32,250 nucleotides of DNA from Flavobacterium sp. KMS (lineage in GTDB: Bacteria; Bacteroidota; Bacteroidia; Flavobacteriales; Flavobacteriaceae): NCBI RefSeq assembly GCF_000813005.1, contig NZ_JSYP01000031.1:1-32250 (forward strand), given 5' to 3'. The position numbers and the translations under genes are program-made. How positions within the stretch are numbered: position 1 is the stretch's first letter; every line of letters starts with the position of its first letter. A model generated the notes under the pieces. The model searched no databases and was not told the DNA's origin. It was given only the letters and a program-made list of their open reading frames with translations. Of the stretch, positions 14,780 to 22,208 are shown one piece after another.

Positions 14780-15787
14780 ATGAAGAAAACTACTTTAGGA
14801 ATACTACTTATCGCTTTACCAATGTTATTTATTAATTGCTCTAAGGACGAAAGTACTACAGTTACTCCACCTCAAACAGCCCTAACACCAGATCCAAGAT
14901 TACCCAATCAAGAAGTATTTAAACCCGCAATACAATTGGTTCCTAAATCCCTTACTGGAAAAGTTACTGGAAAATCAACCGCAACAAAACAACGTATTGT
15001 CAAAGAATTAATTTTTAGAGTTACCAAAGATCAACTTGGGAATGAGGTTCAAAATGAGTTGAAAGAAAACAGATATTTATATGACTCAAAAGGTCGATTG
15101 TATTCAATAGACAGATACATCAAAGACAAATTCATTGGAATAATTTCTAAATATGAGTTTGATGCTGCAGATAAAGTTACAAAAGCCTTTCATGGTAATA
15201 ATCCTGTTGAAATTAATAGTGGTGGGTATATCACAAAAACAACTGGAAATGATGGAGGAATAATGGACATTTATTACGACGAAATCGGACGTCTTGCAAA
15301 AGAAGTTGAAACAGGAACTTATGAGCAGGAGATTGAACATCAAGGGCCTGACGGTAATTTTACATACGAAACTGTTACCAATCCTAAAACTGCTACTTAT
15401 TTATACAGCTATGTTGATAATAAAGTATTTGTTAATATCCTCTTGACTGAAAAAAATTACTCTACAGCTAAAGAAACTCCTAATGGAATTGAATATGTTG
15501 TTAAAGATAAAATTACTGAGATTACATACGAACTTACCATAGATTACGCGAAGGCTGGTATATATTCTAGTGAACCTATCTTTAGATGTTACATTTATAA
15601 TTGGATGCATATATTAGATTGGAAAGTTAAGGCGGTATCTGAAGGTGTGACAGAATATGAATTGAGATATGATTATGAATATGTGTATGACTCAAATGGA
15701 TACCTAAAAGAGTCTAAACAAACAACAACTCGTGCATCGCAGCCTGATCGCCCTTTAGTTATGAAAACACTATACACTTACGAGTAA
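14780..15787 (+). CDS. YD-like repeat lipoprotein
   Basis: A 335-residue lipoprotein with signal peptide MKKTTLGILLIALPMLFINC, lipobox Cys at residue 20, followed by SKDEST. It contains degenerate YD-like units (YLYDSKGRLYSIDRY, YYDEIGRLAKEVE, YLYSYVDNKV, YEYVYDSNGYLKES), the same style as the C-terminal parts of the 571-3015 lipoproteins, but it lacks their FN3 domain and is not a close paralogue. Surface exposure is likely from the lipobox and the acidic residues behind it. The function is unknown. An intrinsic terminator follows at 15835-15868. Confidence 0.82.
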   Translation: MKKTTLGILLIALPMLFINCSKDESTTVTPPQTALTPDPRLPNQEVFKPAIQLVPKSLTGKVTGKSTATKQRIVKELIFRVTKDQLGNEVQNELKENRYLYDSKGRLYSIDRYIKDKFIGIISKYEFDAADKVTKAFHGNNPVEINSGGYITKTTGNDGGIMDIYYDEIGRLAKEVETGTYEQEIEHQGPDGNFTYETVTNPKTATYLYSYVDNKVFVNILLTEKNYSTAKETPNGIEYVVKDKITEITYELTIDYAKAGIYSSEPIFRCYIYNWMHILDWKVKAVSEGVTEYELRYDYEYVYDSNGYLKESKQTTTRASQPDRPLVMKTLYTYE

Positions 15788-15834
15788 TTTCAATAACTGT
15801 TTGAATTTATAACCGATTTCCGTAAGATTAAACT

Positions 15835-15868
15835 AAAAGCTACAACTATAATTTTGTAGCTTTTTTTT
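15835..15868 (+). terminator. Terminator after the YD-like lipoprotein
   Basis: A perfect 11-base stem AAAAGCTACAA (15835-15845) / TTGTAGCTTTT (15854-15864), an 8-base loop and a T-run. A GATTTCCGTA copy lies just upstream at 15815-15824. Confidence 0.9.
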
Positions 15869-15875
15869 ATCTTTG
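15868..15875 (+). promoter_or_regulatory. Candidate -7 element for the GNAT gene
   Basis: TATCTTTG fits TAnnTTTG and lies 28 bases before the ATG at 15904, directly at the end of the upstream terminator. No TTG at the expected -33 distance. Confidence 0.35.
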
Positions 15876-15903
15876 AAAACCAATCTCAAGAATAAAAAAC
15901 CTC

Positions 15904-16410
15904 ATGATTACAAAAGCAACATTACAAGATATTCCAGCATTAAATACATTAATAAATTCTGCTTATCGCGGAGAATCATCTAAAAAAGGATGGACTACCG
16001 AGGCTAATTTATTAGAAGGAAAAAGAACTACTGAGGAAGAATTAAGTGAAACTATCCTAGATTCGAAAAATACTATCTTAAAATTTACTGAGAATGACCA
16101 AATTATCGGTTGCGTTTTGTTAGTAGAAAAAGAGGATAAACTCTATTTAGGAATGCTTACGGTTTCGCCTGAGTTGCAAAATAGCGGTATTGGTAAAAAA
16201 TTATTACATCAAGCCGAAATTCACGCTAAAGAATTGGGTTTGCCTAAAATCATAATGACAGTGATATCTGTTAGAGAAGAGCTCGTTGCTTGGTACAAAC
16301 GTAATGGTTATGTAGATACAGGCGTAAGAGAACCTTTCCCTGAAAGTGATGTTCATGTTACTGTTTCAGAAGAGCCTTTAGAATTTATTGTATTAGAGAA
16401 AAAAGTTTAA
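15904..16410 (+). CDS. GNAT-family N-acetyltransferase
   Basis: A 168-residue single-domain acetyltransferase. The acetyl-CoA-binding motif A is clear: LTVSPELQNSGIGKKLLHQAE, with Q92-N-S-G-I-G97. The N terminus (MITKATLQDIPALNTLINSAYRGES) and the C-terminal AWYKRNGYVDTG are also typical. The substrate cannot be predicted; the family acetylates amines on small molecules, peptides or proteins. It is a single gene, followed by an octamer-array repeat and then by the HutD-family gene on the same strand. Confidence 0.92.
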   Translation: MITKATLQDIPALNTLINSAYRGESSKKGWTTEANLLEGKRTTEEELSETILDSKNTILKFTENDQIIGCVLLVEKEDKLYLGMLTVSPELQNSGIGKKLLHQAEIHAKELGLPKIIMTVISVREELVAWYKRNGYVDTGVREPFPESDVHVTVSEEPLEFIVLEKKV

Positions 16411-16436
16411 TTCGTTTAACAACAAGGTTTGTAAAA

Positions 16437-16577
16437 CACACGAAAAAAATTAACCGCAAAGGTCGCTAAGACGCAAAGAAAAAAGACTTTGAGCCTCAGT
16501 AACTTTTCGCCTTTCAAACCTTTGAACCTTTAGACGCACTGCGGTGCGTCTCTACAGAAAACCTTTGAACCTAAAAA
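16437..16577. repeat. Octamer-array inverted repeat with a nested GACGCAC palindrome
   Basis: The left arm holds CCGCAAAG, GTCGCTAAG and ACGCAAAG (16450-16480); the right arm holds CCTTTCAAA, CCTTTGAA and CCTTTAG. The right arm is interrupted by the palindrome GACGCACTGCGGTGCGTC (16533-16550), after which AACCTTTGAACCT resumes. The element fills the GNAT-HutD gap. Confidence 0.75.
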
Positions 16578-16606
16578 AAATAATGATTTCTTATTAAAAA
16601 TAAATA

Positions 16607-17155
16607 ATGAACATACACCTTTTGCCTAAAAAAGATTGTACAGCCTCTATTTGGAGTGGTGGATTGACATATGAATATCTGATATATCCGAAAACGGCAA
16701 ACTATACCGATAGGGATTTTATATTCAGGATAAGCAGTGCTACAATAGAGAAAGAGCCTTCAGAGTTTACCAAATTTAAGGGTTATTACCGATACTTGGT
16801 TATGCTTGATAACGGCTTGCAGATTGAGATAAACAAAGAAAAAAAAACATATGAGAAATATGAAATCATGGAATTTAATTCGGATGATGAAGTGACTTCT
16901 TATACAAAAGGTATTGATTTTAATTGGATGGTTTCTGAAAAAGTATCCCATCACAAACTAAAAATAACGAATAGTAATCAGAGTTGTAATGCTCAGATAG
17001 TAATTTTATATCCTTTATATACAACAGTTATTAAAATTAATGAGAAGCCATACTACCTAGAACCTTATGATTTATTAGTCATTGAAAATCAAAAAAAGGA
17101 GAATATAATGCTTCATTTTTCTGATGAATGCCTCTATGGAATATTGGATTTTTAA
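16607..17155 (+). CDS. HutD-family protein
   Basis: A 182-residue cupin-like protein of the HutD/Ves family. The signature is well kept: IWSGGLTYEYLIYPKTANY, then RDFIFRISSATIEKEPSEFTKFKGYYRYLVML, matching the W-x-G-G-x-T...YP...RDF-x-x-R-x-S...FS-x-F-x-G-x-x-R pattern of the family, and the C-terminal YYLEPYDLLVIE. HutD of proteobacteria is linked with histidine utilisation, and its biochemical role is still unsettled; here no hut gene is visible in the window, so the gene is an orphan member. It lies between two octamer-array repeats and converges with the Crp/Fnr regulator gene, which may or may not be related. Confidence 0.85.
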   Translation: MNIHLLPKKDCTASIWSGGLTYEYLIYPKTANYTDRDFIFRISSATIEKEPSEFTKFKGYYRYLVMLDNGLQIEINKEKKTYEKYEIMEFNSDDEVTSYTKGIDFNWMVSEKVSHHKLKITNSNQSCNAQIVILYPLYTTVIKINEKPYYLEPYDLLVIENQKKENIMLHFSDECLYGILDF

Positions 17156-17290
17156 AATTTAACCGCAAAGTTCGCTAAGATGTTATCTCACTAAGACGCT
17201 AAGTCGCAAAGAAAAAAAGTTTTGAGAATCATTAACATTATGCCGTTCAAACCTTAGAACCTTAGAGCCTTTGCCACTTTGAAACTAAAA
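17156..17290. repeat. Octamer-array inverted repeat between convergent hutD-like and crp-like genes
   Basis: Left arm: CCGCAAAG, TTCGCTAAG, a 16-base interval ending CACTAAG, ACGCTAAG and TCGCAAAG (17160-17210). Right arm: CCTTAGAA, CCTTAGAG, CCTTTGCC, ACTTTGAA at 8-base steps (17255-17286). It may serve as a bidirectional transcription stop, since I see no conventional terminator in this gap. Confidence 0.75.
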
Positions 17291-17296
17291 AAAGAG

Positions 17297-17866
17297 CTAA
17301 ACATTTCTCTTAATCTTCGATAAAAACTCATGTGAAACTCCAAGGTATGAGGATAAATTTTTGTTATTTATTTTCTGTGTTTTGTCTGGATGAGTTTTTA
17401 TAAATTCAAGATATCGTTGTTTGGATGTTTTGTTTAAAACATCAAGAAGTCTGTTTTGTATAAGGATATTGGCTCTTTCTACCATTGCTATATGAAACTG
17501 AATTAGCTTTGGCACTTCTTTAAATAATAACGTTTTATTGGATTTATTAATTACTAATATTTCGCTATCTTCTATTGCTTTAATATTGTATTTGGTTGGT
17601 TTCTGATGATAGAAGCTTTCAATATCACACATCCAATCATTTTCGAAAGCAAAAAAGAGAACACTTTCACTTCCGCTTTCGTTTAGGATATAGATTTTAA
17701 ATGCTCCTTTTAAAATAAAACCTTCATATACACTATTAGAATCCTGAATTTGTAGAAACTCGTTTTTCTTCAGTTTAATAAATTCTGTTTTTTCTATAAT
17801 TATATCCCATTCAGTATCTGTAAGGACAATTTTGCGCTCAATATTATCCCTTAATAGTTTATACAT
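17297..17866 (-). CDS. Crp/Fnr-family transcriptional regulator
   Basis: A 189-residue regulator. The open frame extends 10 codons further, but ATG 17864-17866 (MYKLLRDN...) is the standard start for this group. Residues about 20-120 form the cyclic-nucleotide-binding-like beta-barrel (LKKNEFLQIQDSNSVYEGFILKGAFKIYILNESGSESVLFF...). A dimerisation helix follows (FHIAMVERANILIQNRLLDVLNKTSKQRYLEFIKTHP), then a short winged-helix with recognition segment NKNLSSYLGVSHEFLSKIKR at the C terminus, as usual for the small Bacteroidota type. The canonical cAMP-binding Arg/Ser pair is not evident, so the ligand is unknown. The target is not visible; the convergent HutD-like gene and the divergent pectate lyase are neighbours. 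Confidence 0.9.
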   Translation of the reverse strand: MYKLLRDNIERKIVLTDTEWDIIIEKTEFIKLKKNEFLQIQDSNSVYEGFILKGAFKIYILNESGSESVLFFAFENDWMCDIESFYHQKPTKYNIKAIEDSEILVINKSNKTLLFKEVPKLIQFHIAMVERANILIQNRLLDVLNKTSKQRYLEFIKTHPDKTQKINNKNLSSYLGVSHEFLSKIKRNV

Positions 17867-18045
17867 ATGGTTATTTTTTATTTTTAGCAAAAACATTATA
17901 ACTATTTAATTTACAATATATTTATAGATAATAAAAAATAAATGTAATCGATTACTAAATTAATAAAAAAGATAGAACTAGTTCAATTTTTTTAAAATAT
18001 TTTATAAAGACTTTTGGCGTATTAATTAACCCCAAAATATCTATT

Positions 18046-19155
18046 ATGAAGATTAAATCTACATTATCAGCGTTATTATTAACACTGATTTTCGGCTTTG
18101 CAAGTTGCAACAACGAAGAAATTACTGCTACACAAAATGGTGATAGCAATGCAAGTACAGCTTTATCAACAAGTCAAAATCTGACTGCCAAAGTAGGTAA
18201 TTGTGCTGAGGTTCCTGGATGGGCATCTCAAAACGGAGGTACTACAGGAGGCGGAAGCGCAGCAGAAACTGTTGTAACTACCTACGCACAACTAAAAGCA
18301 GCTATTGAAAACAGTGCTGTAAAAGTGGTAAAGGTTACTGGTACTATTACAATTACAACAAGGCTATCTTTTCAGGATCAATCTGGCAAAACAATTTATG
18401 GAGCTAGCGGAGCAAAATTGGTCTCTACAGATCAAACTCAGGCAAATTCTGGTATTATCAATATTAAAAGATGTACCAATATTATTATCAGAAATTTAAT
18501 TTTTGAAGGTCCTGGTGCTTATGATACTGATGGTTGGGATAATGCTATTATAGATGACTGCCGAAATGTTTGGGTAGATCATTGTGAGTTTAGAGATGGT
18601 GTAGATGGTAATCTTGATATAAAAAACAAGTCGAATTACGTTACTGTTTCTTATACAAAATTTGGGTACTTAAAACCTCCTAGAGCTGGGGGTTCTGGAG
18701 GATCTGACGATCATAGATATTCTAACTTAATTGGTTCTAGCGATGGTGCTACAGCTGACCGTGGAAATTTAAAAATTACTTTTGCTCGTTGTTGGTGGGC
18801 TCCAGGATGTAAGGAAAGAATGCCAAGAGTTCGTTTTGGTCAAGTGCATATCATAAATAGCTACTTTAATAGTACGGTTAGCAATAAATGTGTTGCAGCA
18901 GGTTTCGAAGCTAATATTCGTGTAGAAAACAACGTATTCGAAGGTGTAAAAACTCCTATTGACTTAATGACTGGCTATACAGCTGTAACTGCTGTTGGAA
19001 ATATTTTTACAAGTACAACTGGAAATACTGCAGGAAGTAATACTGCTTTTACACCGCCATATTCTATTGTGACTCTTGCTGCATCTGCGGTTAAAGCTGA
19101 TGTTACTGCTGGAGCTGGTGCTACATTTACAGGTAATACTTGTGGTTCTTTTTAA
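18046..19155 (+). CDS. Pectate lyase, polysaccharide lyase family 1, lipoprotein
   Basis: A 369-residue surface enzyme that cleaves polygalacturonate by beta-elimination, dependent on calcium. The signal peptide ends in a lipobox with Cys at 21 (MKIKSTLSALLLTLIFGFASC), followed by NNEE, so it is probably anchored to the outer membrane. A Gly/Ser linker precedes a parallel beta-helix. Family motifs are present: W176-V-D-H-C-E-F with D184, D187 and D191 in RDGVDGNLDIK (calcium-binding acidic residues), and ERMPRVRFGQVHIINSYF (257-274), which contains the catalytic arginine. The gene is divergent from the Crp/Fnr regulator and is followed by a strong terminator. No SusC/SusD pair is visible, so it is not part of a pectin utilisation locus within this window. 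Confidence 0.93.
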   Translation: MKIKSTLSALLLTLIFGFASCNNEEITATQNGDSNASTALSTSQNLTAKVGNCAEVPGWASQNGGTTGGGSAAETVVTTYAQLKAAIENSAVKVVKVTGTITITTRLSFQDQSGKTIYGASGAKLVSTDQTQANSGIINIKRCTNIIIRNLIFEGPGAYDTDGWDNAIIDDCRNVWVDHCEFRDGVDGNLDIKNKSNYVTVSYTKFGYLKPPRAGGSGGSDDHRYSNLIGSSDGATADRGNLKITFARCWWAPGCKERMPRVRFGQVHIINSYFNSTVSNKCVAAGFEANIRVENNVFEGVKTPIDLMTGYTAVTAVGNIFTSTTGNTAGSNTAFTPPYSIVTLAASAVKADVTAGAGATFTGNTCGSF

Positions 19156-19163
19156 TTTAATTT

Positions 19164-19240
19164 AACCATATAAGTCATGTAAGTGCATTTAAGCAATAGT
19201 GCTTAGATTTATTTATATGACTTATATGGTTTCTTTTTTT
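19164..19240 (+). terminator. Nested double-hairpin terminator after the pectate lyase
   Basis: A perfect 15-base stem (AACCATATAAGTCAT, 19164-19178; ATGACTTATATGGTT, 19217-19231) encloses a second small hairpin TAAGCA/TGCTTA (19190-19195, 19200-19205). T-rich tail at 19231-19240. Confidence 0.9.
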
Positions 19241-19257
19241 TTATATAAACTAAGGAT

Positions 19258-19395
19258 TTAACCGCAAAGTTCGCAAAGGTTTACGCAAAGAACGCAAAAG
19301 TTTTTCTCGTAAAGACGCTAAGTCGCAAAGAAAAAGCTATAGGTTTATTTACCTTTTCAACCTTTGAACCTCTGCACCTCTGCACCTTTGTCCCT
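19258..19395. repeat. Octamer-array inverted repeat between convergent pel and DUF3037 genes
   Basis: The left arm reads CCGCAAAG, TTCGCAAAG, ACGCAAAG, AACGCAAAA, CGTAAAG, ACGCTAAG, TCGCAAAG; the right arm reads CCTTTGAA, CCTCTGCA, CCTCTGCA, CCTTTGTC at exact 8-base steps (about 19362-19393). The arms are mutually complementary in several registers. Confidence 0.78.
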
Positions 19396-19400
19396 TAAAT

Positions 19401-19784
19401 TTAGAGAACTAACTCCTCAAACAATCTTTGAATCGTTTTATCTAAATCCTGGCATAAACCCGGATGCGGTCTTGAGGTTTGAATTGCCGAACTACGAATC
19501 GCCGTTAACCAACGAAAACGTTCCGGTATTTCCATTTGTCCAATTGGTCCGCCATCTTTGGCTCCATTGGCTATTTTTTCTAGCGAGGTTAAATTGCAAT
19601 ATAATTGTTCGATATCAAAATCGGCTGAAAGTGCTTGAATTCTCGTATCATTTATATGATACAATACTTTTATAAATTTGGCTCTTTTGCAAAATAATAT
19701 GATACCTATATTTAGGAATTCTTCGCGTTCTACTCTTGGCACAACACGAATTACGGCATATTCATATAAGTGGTTATCTTGCAT
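19401..19784 (-). CDS. DUF3037 protein
   Basis: A 127-residue protein of the DUF3037 family, recognised from YEYAVIRVVPRVEREEFLNIGIILFC at the N terminus. The start codon is at 19782-19784 and overlaps the end of the upstream HipA-like kinase gene by 11 bases in a different frame, so the two are translationally coupled. DUF3037 genes commonly sit beside this HipA-like kinase type, and the function of the pair is not established. It ends with a helical segment (LCQDLDKTIQRLFEELVL). Confidence 0.88.
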   Translation of the reverse strand: MQDNHLYEYAVIRVVPRVEREEFLNIGIILFCKRAKFIKVLYHINDTRIQALSADFDIEQLYCNLTSLEKIANGAKDGGPIGQMEIPERFRWLTAIRSSAIQTSRPHPGLCQDLDKTIQRLFEELVL

Positions 19785-20556
19785 TTTCGGCTTCTTTTAC
19801 AAAAATTTCAGAATGGTTTAATCGTGTTTGCAAAAATTGTAAATATACATTTCGCAATGCTTCAGGTGTTTCATCGGTATCTTCCCAATTGAGCCATTCG
19901 TCTGGAATAAGCGCTACAATTTCATGTAATAATTCGGGAGTTAAAACTGCTTTATATTCTGAATCGACTTCTTTTATAAGTGATGCCTGTGGTAACAATA
20001 CGTGGTCTTTTATTAATGCAAAAGGACTTTTTGCATGTTGTTCCCAATTGTTCCATGAATGATGAAAATACAAACATGCTCCGTGATCTATTAACCATAG
20101 TTCTTTGTGCCATATAAGCATATTGGTATTCCTGAACGTACGATCGACATTGGTAATAAAAGCATCTAGCCATACAATTTGCGACGCTAGTTTAGGATCA
20201 ACTACTGTTACAACTGGATCGAAAGTAATTGCTCCCGATAAAAAATGTAAAGCCAGATTAAGTCCTTGGCTTCCTTGTAGTAAATCCTGAATTTCTTCAT
20301 CGCCTTCGCTTCTGCCAAATGCTTCGTCGAGATTAGCAAATACTAATTCGGGGATTTGAAGTTTTAAGACATTGGCAATTTCGCCTCCTATTAATTCGGC
20401 AATTAGGGCTTTTACACCATGTCCTGCTCCTTTAAATTTTAGGACGTATTTAAAATCGTCATCTGCTTCGGTTAAAGCGGGTAACGAACCGCCTTCGCGC
20501 AACGGACTTATATATCGCGTTACGTTTACCGTTCTTAGATCGAGTTTGTTTTTCAT
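19774..20556 (-). CDS. HipA-like kinase, partner of DUF3037
   Basis: A 260-residue protein with a HipA/PI3-kinase-like fold. Kinase landmarks: K40 in KYVLKFKGAG (ATP lysine), E54 in the following helix, the catalytic loop D131-A-F-I-T-N136-V-D138-R139 with R142-N143-T-N145, and the metal-binding D157 in LWLIDHGACL. It is much shorter than HipA of E. coli (about 440 residues) because the N-terminal subdomain is reduced and no HipB-like DNA-binding partner is adjacent, so it should not be called a classical toxin. It is the first gene of a two-gene minus-strand unit; the TAAGTTTG element at 20577-20584 is a likely -7 box. Confidence 0.88.
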   Translation of the reverse strand: MKNKLDLRTVNVTRYISPLREGGSLPALTEADDDFKYVLKFKGAGHGVKALIAELIGGEIANVLKLQIPELVFANLDEAFGRSEGDEEIQDLLQGSQGLNLALHFLSGAITFDPVVTVVDPKLASQIVWLDAFITNVDRTFRNTNMLIWHKELWLIDHGACLYFHHSWNNWEQHAKSPFALIKDHVLLPQASLIKEVDSEYKAVLTPELLHEIVALIPDEWLNWEDTDETPEALRNVYLQFLQTRLNHSEIFVKEAENAR

Positions 20557-20576
20557 AGTCAGCTTTTACTGGAATA

Positions 20577-20584
20577 CAAACTTA
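20577..20584 (-). promoter_or_regulatory. -7 element for the HipA-like/DUF3037 unit
   Basis: Minus-strand TAAGTTTG matches TAnnTTTG and lies 20 bases before the start codon. No TTG is seen at the usual -33 distance. Confidence 0.45.
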
Positions 20585-20658
20585 CTAATTTAGATTTGTT
20601 AGTCTTCTTAGATTAGTTAGATTTTTAGATTACATCTGAAGTTAATCACGTCATGGCT

Positions 20659-20984
20659 GTAGAGGCGCACCGCAGTGCGTCCTACACAATGTATTCTGTA
20701 AAGATGGCCATTGCGCTAATTTTGTTTCACGCAGATTTGGCAGATTCAGCGGATTTTTCTCTGGTTTGGTTTGGTTTACCGCTTAGTTTGTGGAATATAT
20801 TGTAGGAGATGCACCGCAGTGTGTCTTACACAATGTATCCTGTAAAGATGTCGCAGCGTTGCGCTAATTTTGTTTCACGCAGATTTGGCAGATTCAGCGG
20901 ATTTTTCTCTGGTTTGGTTTGGTTTGCTTTTAAGGCTTAGTTTGTGGAATGTATTACGGGAGACGCACTGCGGTGCGTCTCTAC
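20659..20984. repeat. Tandem 144-153-base repeat, each unit headed by a GCAC-GC-GTGC palindrome
   Basis: Unit 1 is 20667-20810 and unit 2 is 20811-20963; a third palindrome head begins at 20964 and ends at about 20984. Each head is a palindrome of the type GACGCACTGCGGTGCGTC flanked by GTAG/CTAC. The shared body contains CACGCAGATTTGGCAGATTC followed by AGCGGATTTT, itself a run of about 8-base GCAGATT units, and TCTCTGGTTTGGTTTGG. Neither unit encodes a plausible protein. With the flanks (20557-20658, 20985-21129) this is a 573-base gap without genes; the right flank also holds the hairpin TCCCGAA-GT-TTCGGGA (21027-21042). Confidence 0.8.
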
Positions 20985-21129
20985 ATTGCGTGCGTTTATC
21001 TTTTCAGAATTATATTGTGGTTCTTCTCCCGAAGTTTCGGGACGCTCAGAAGGACAAACTGAGTAACATACAATAAATCTTAAAATCTTGATTCTTTAAG
21101 TCTTGCCTCTAAGAAGTCTAAAAATCTAA

Positions 21130-21975
21130 CTAATCTAATGTCAAAAATGCTTTCCCAAGATTTGTAATAATATCGGATGCTATAAATGACTGATATCCTG
21201 TTTCGGGTAAGGCAATATCGGCGGTTAAACCATGTATATAAACTCCTAATTGAGTAGCTTGAATTGGTAAATATCCTTGCGCCAGTAAACTTGTGATTAT
21301 TCCGGTTAGGACATCTCCGCTTCCTGCGGTTGCCAATGCTGCATTTCCTGTGGTATTTTGATAAATCGATTCACCATTTACTATATGTGTTGGAGCACCT
21401 TTTATGACTATGATTACTTTATATTGTTTGGAGAATTCTATGGTTTTTTCAAATTTTTTGCTGTCTGAAGTCCAATTTCCTATTAAGCGTTCTAGTTCTT
21501 TCGGATGTGGTGTTAGTATGGTATCTGGTTGTAGCAAATCATACCATGCTTTATTCTGTGATAGGATATTTAGTGCATCGGCATCGATAACTAGTGGAGT
21601 TTTATTTGTTTTTAAAAACTCAAAAAATGCTTTTTGTGTGTTGGGCTCCTGCCCTATTCCTGGGCCTATTCCTATGGCTTGTGGTTTTATATCGAATATG
21701 ATTTCGGATATGTATTTTTCATGTGTTGTGGTTACCACCATAACTTCGGGAATTGTAGATTGGAGGATTTCGTAGCCACATTTTGGAATGTGTGTCGTTA
21801 CGAGTCCGCAGCCTGATTTTATACAGGCTTTGGATGCTAAAACGGCTGCTCCTATCTTGCCATAACTTCCTGAAATTATTGCTGCATGTCCTTGTATTCC
21901 TTTGTGTGTTTTGGAATTTATAGGCTTGTAAATCTGTTGAATATCAGCTTTGGTTATGGAAATGGGTATTTTCAT
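21130..21975 (-). CDS. nnrD: ADP-dependent NAD(P)H-hydrate dehydratase
   Basis: A 281-residue repair enzyme that dehydrates the S form of damaged NAD(P)HX using ADP. The frame extends 12 codons upstream, but ATG 21973-21975 (MKIPISITKADI...) fits the family start. Motifs: HAAIISGSYGKIGAAVLA (30-47), IGIGPGIGQEPNT (101-113), PLVIDADALNIL (127-138), LTPHPKELERL (154-164), IKGAPTHIV (191-199) and the catalytic GSGD (218-221, Asp 221) in NAALATAGSGDVLTGII. The N-terminal NAD(P)HX epimerase domain found in fused Nnr proteins is absent, so an epimerase must be encoded elsewhere. It is a single gene, divergent from gcvT. Confidence 0.95.
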   Translation of the reverse strand: MKIPISITKADIQQIYKPINSKTHKGIQGHAAIISGSYGKIGAAVLASKACIKSGCGLVTTHIPKCGYEILQSTIPEVMVVTTTHEKYISEIIFDIKPQAIGIGPGIGQEPNTQKAFFEFLKTNKTPLVIDADALNILSQNKAWYDLLQPDTILTPHPKELERLIGNWTSDSKKFEKTIEFSKQYKVIIVIKGAPTHIVNGESIYQNTTGNAALATAGSGDVLTGIITSLLAQGYLPIQATQLGVYIHGLTADIALPETGYQSFIASDIITNLGKAFLTLD

Positions 21976-22154
21976 GAAATGGGTGTTTTTATTAAAATTA
22001 CAAAAAACCATGATTCAAAAATCATTAATATTACCTGATAAGCTCTAGCCCTGATAATAGCGGCATCCTTTATGTTTTTTCTTTAAAAATATAAAGATAT
22101 AGCGAATAGCAGGAAACAGCTACTAATTTTTGCGATTTTTATAATTTTGAGTAC

Positions 22155-22183
22155 TTGTTTACAACATTTTTTGAATAAATTTG
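22155..22183 (+). promoter_or_regulatory. Promoter of gcvT
   Basis: TTG (22155-22157), an 18-base spacer and TAAATTTG (22176-22183) fit the Bacteroidota consensus; the ATG follows 25 bases later. Confidence 0.65.
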
Positions 22184-22208
22184 CGATTAACTTTTATAAA
22201 CACACACA

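Noticed and set aside
19774..20556. Classical HipBA toxin-antitoxin system
   Set aside because: The kinase is much shorter than HipA and its coupled partner is DUF3037, not an HTH antitoxin.
20659..20984. Possible CRISPR-like array because of direct repeats
   Set aside because: Only two full units of about 150 bases, with conserved rather than unique spacers, and no cas genes in the window.
20870..21076. 68-codon open frame in the repeat-rich gap, beginning MFHADLADSADFSL
   Set aside because: It is a translation of the tandem repeat unit and the palindrome heads, not a protein-like sequence.
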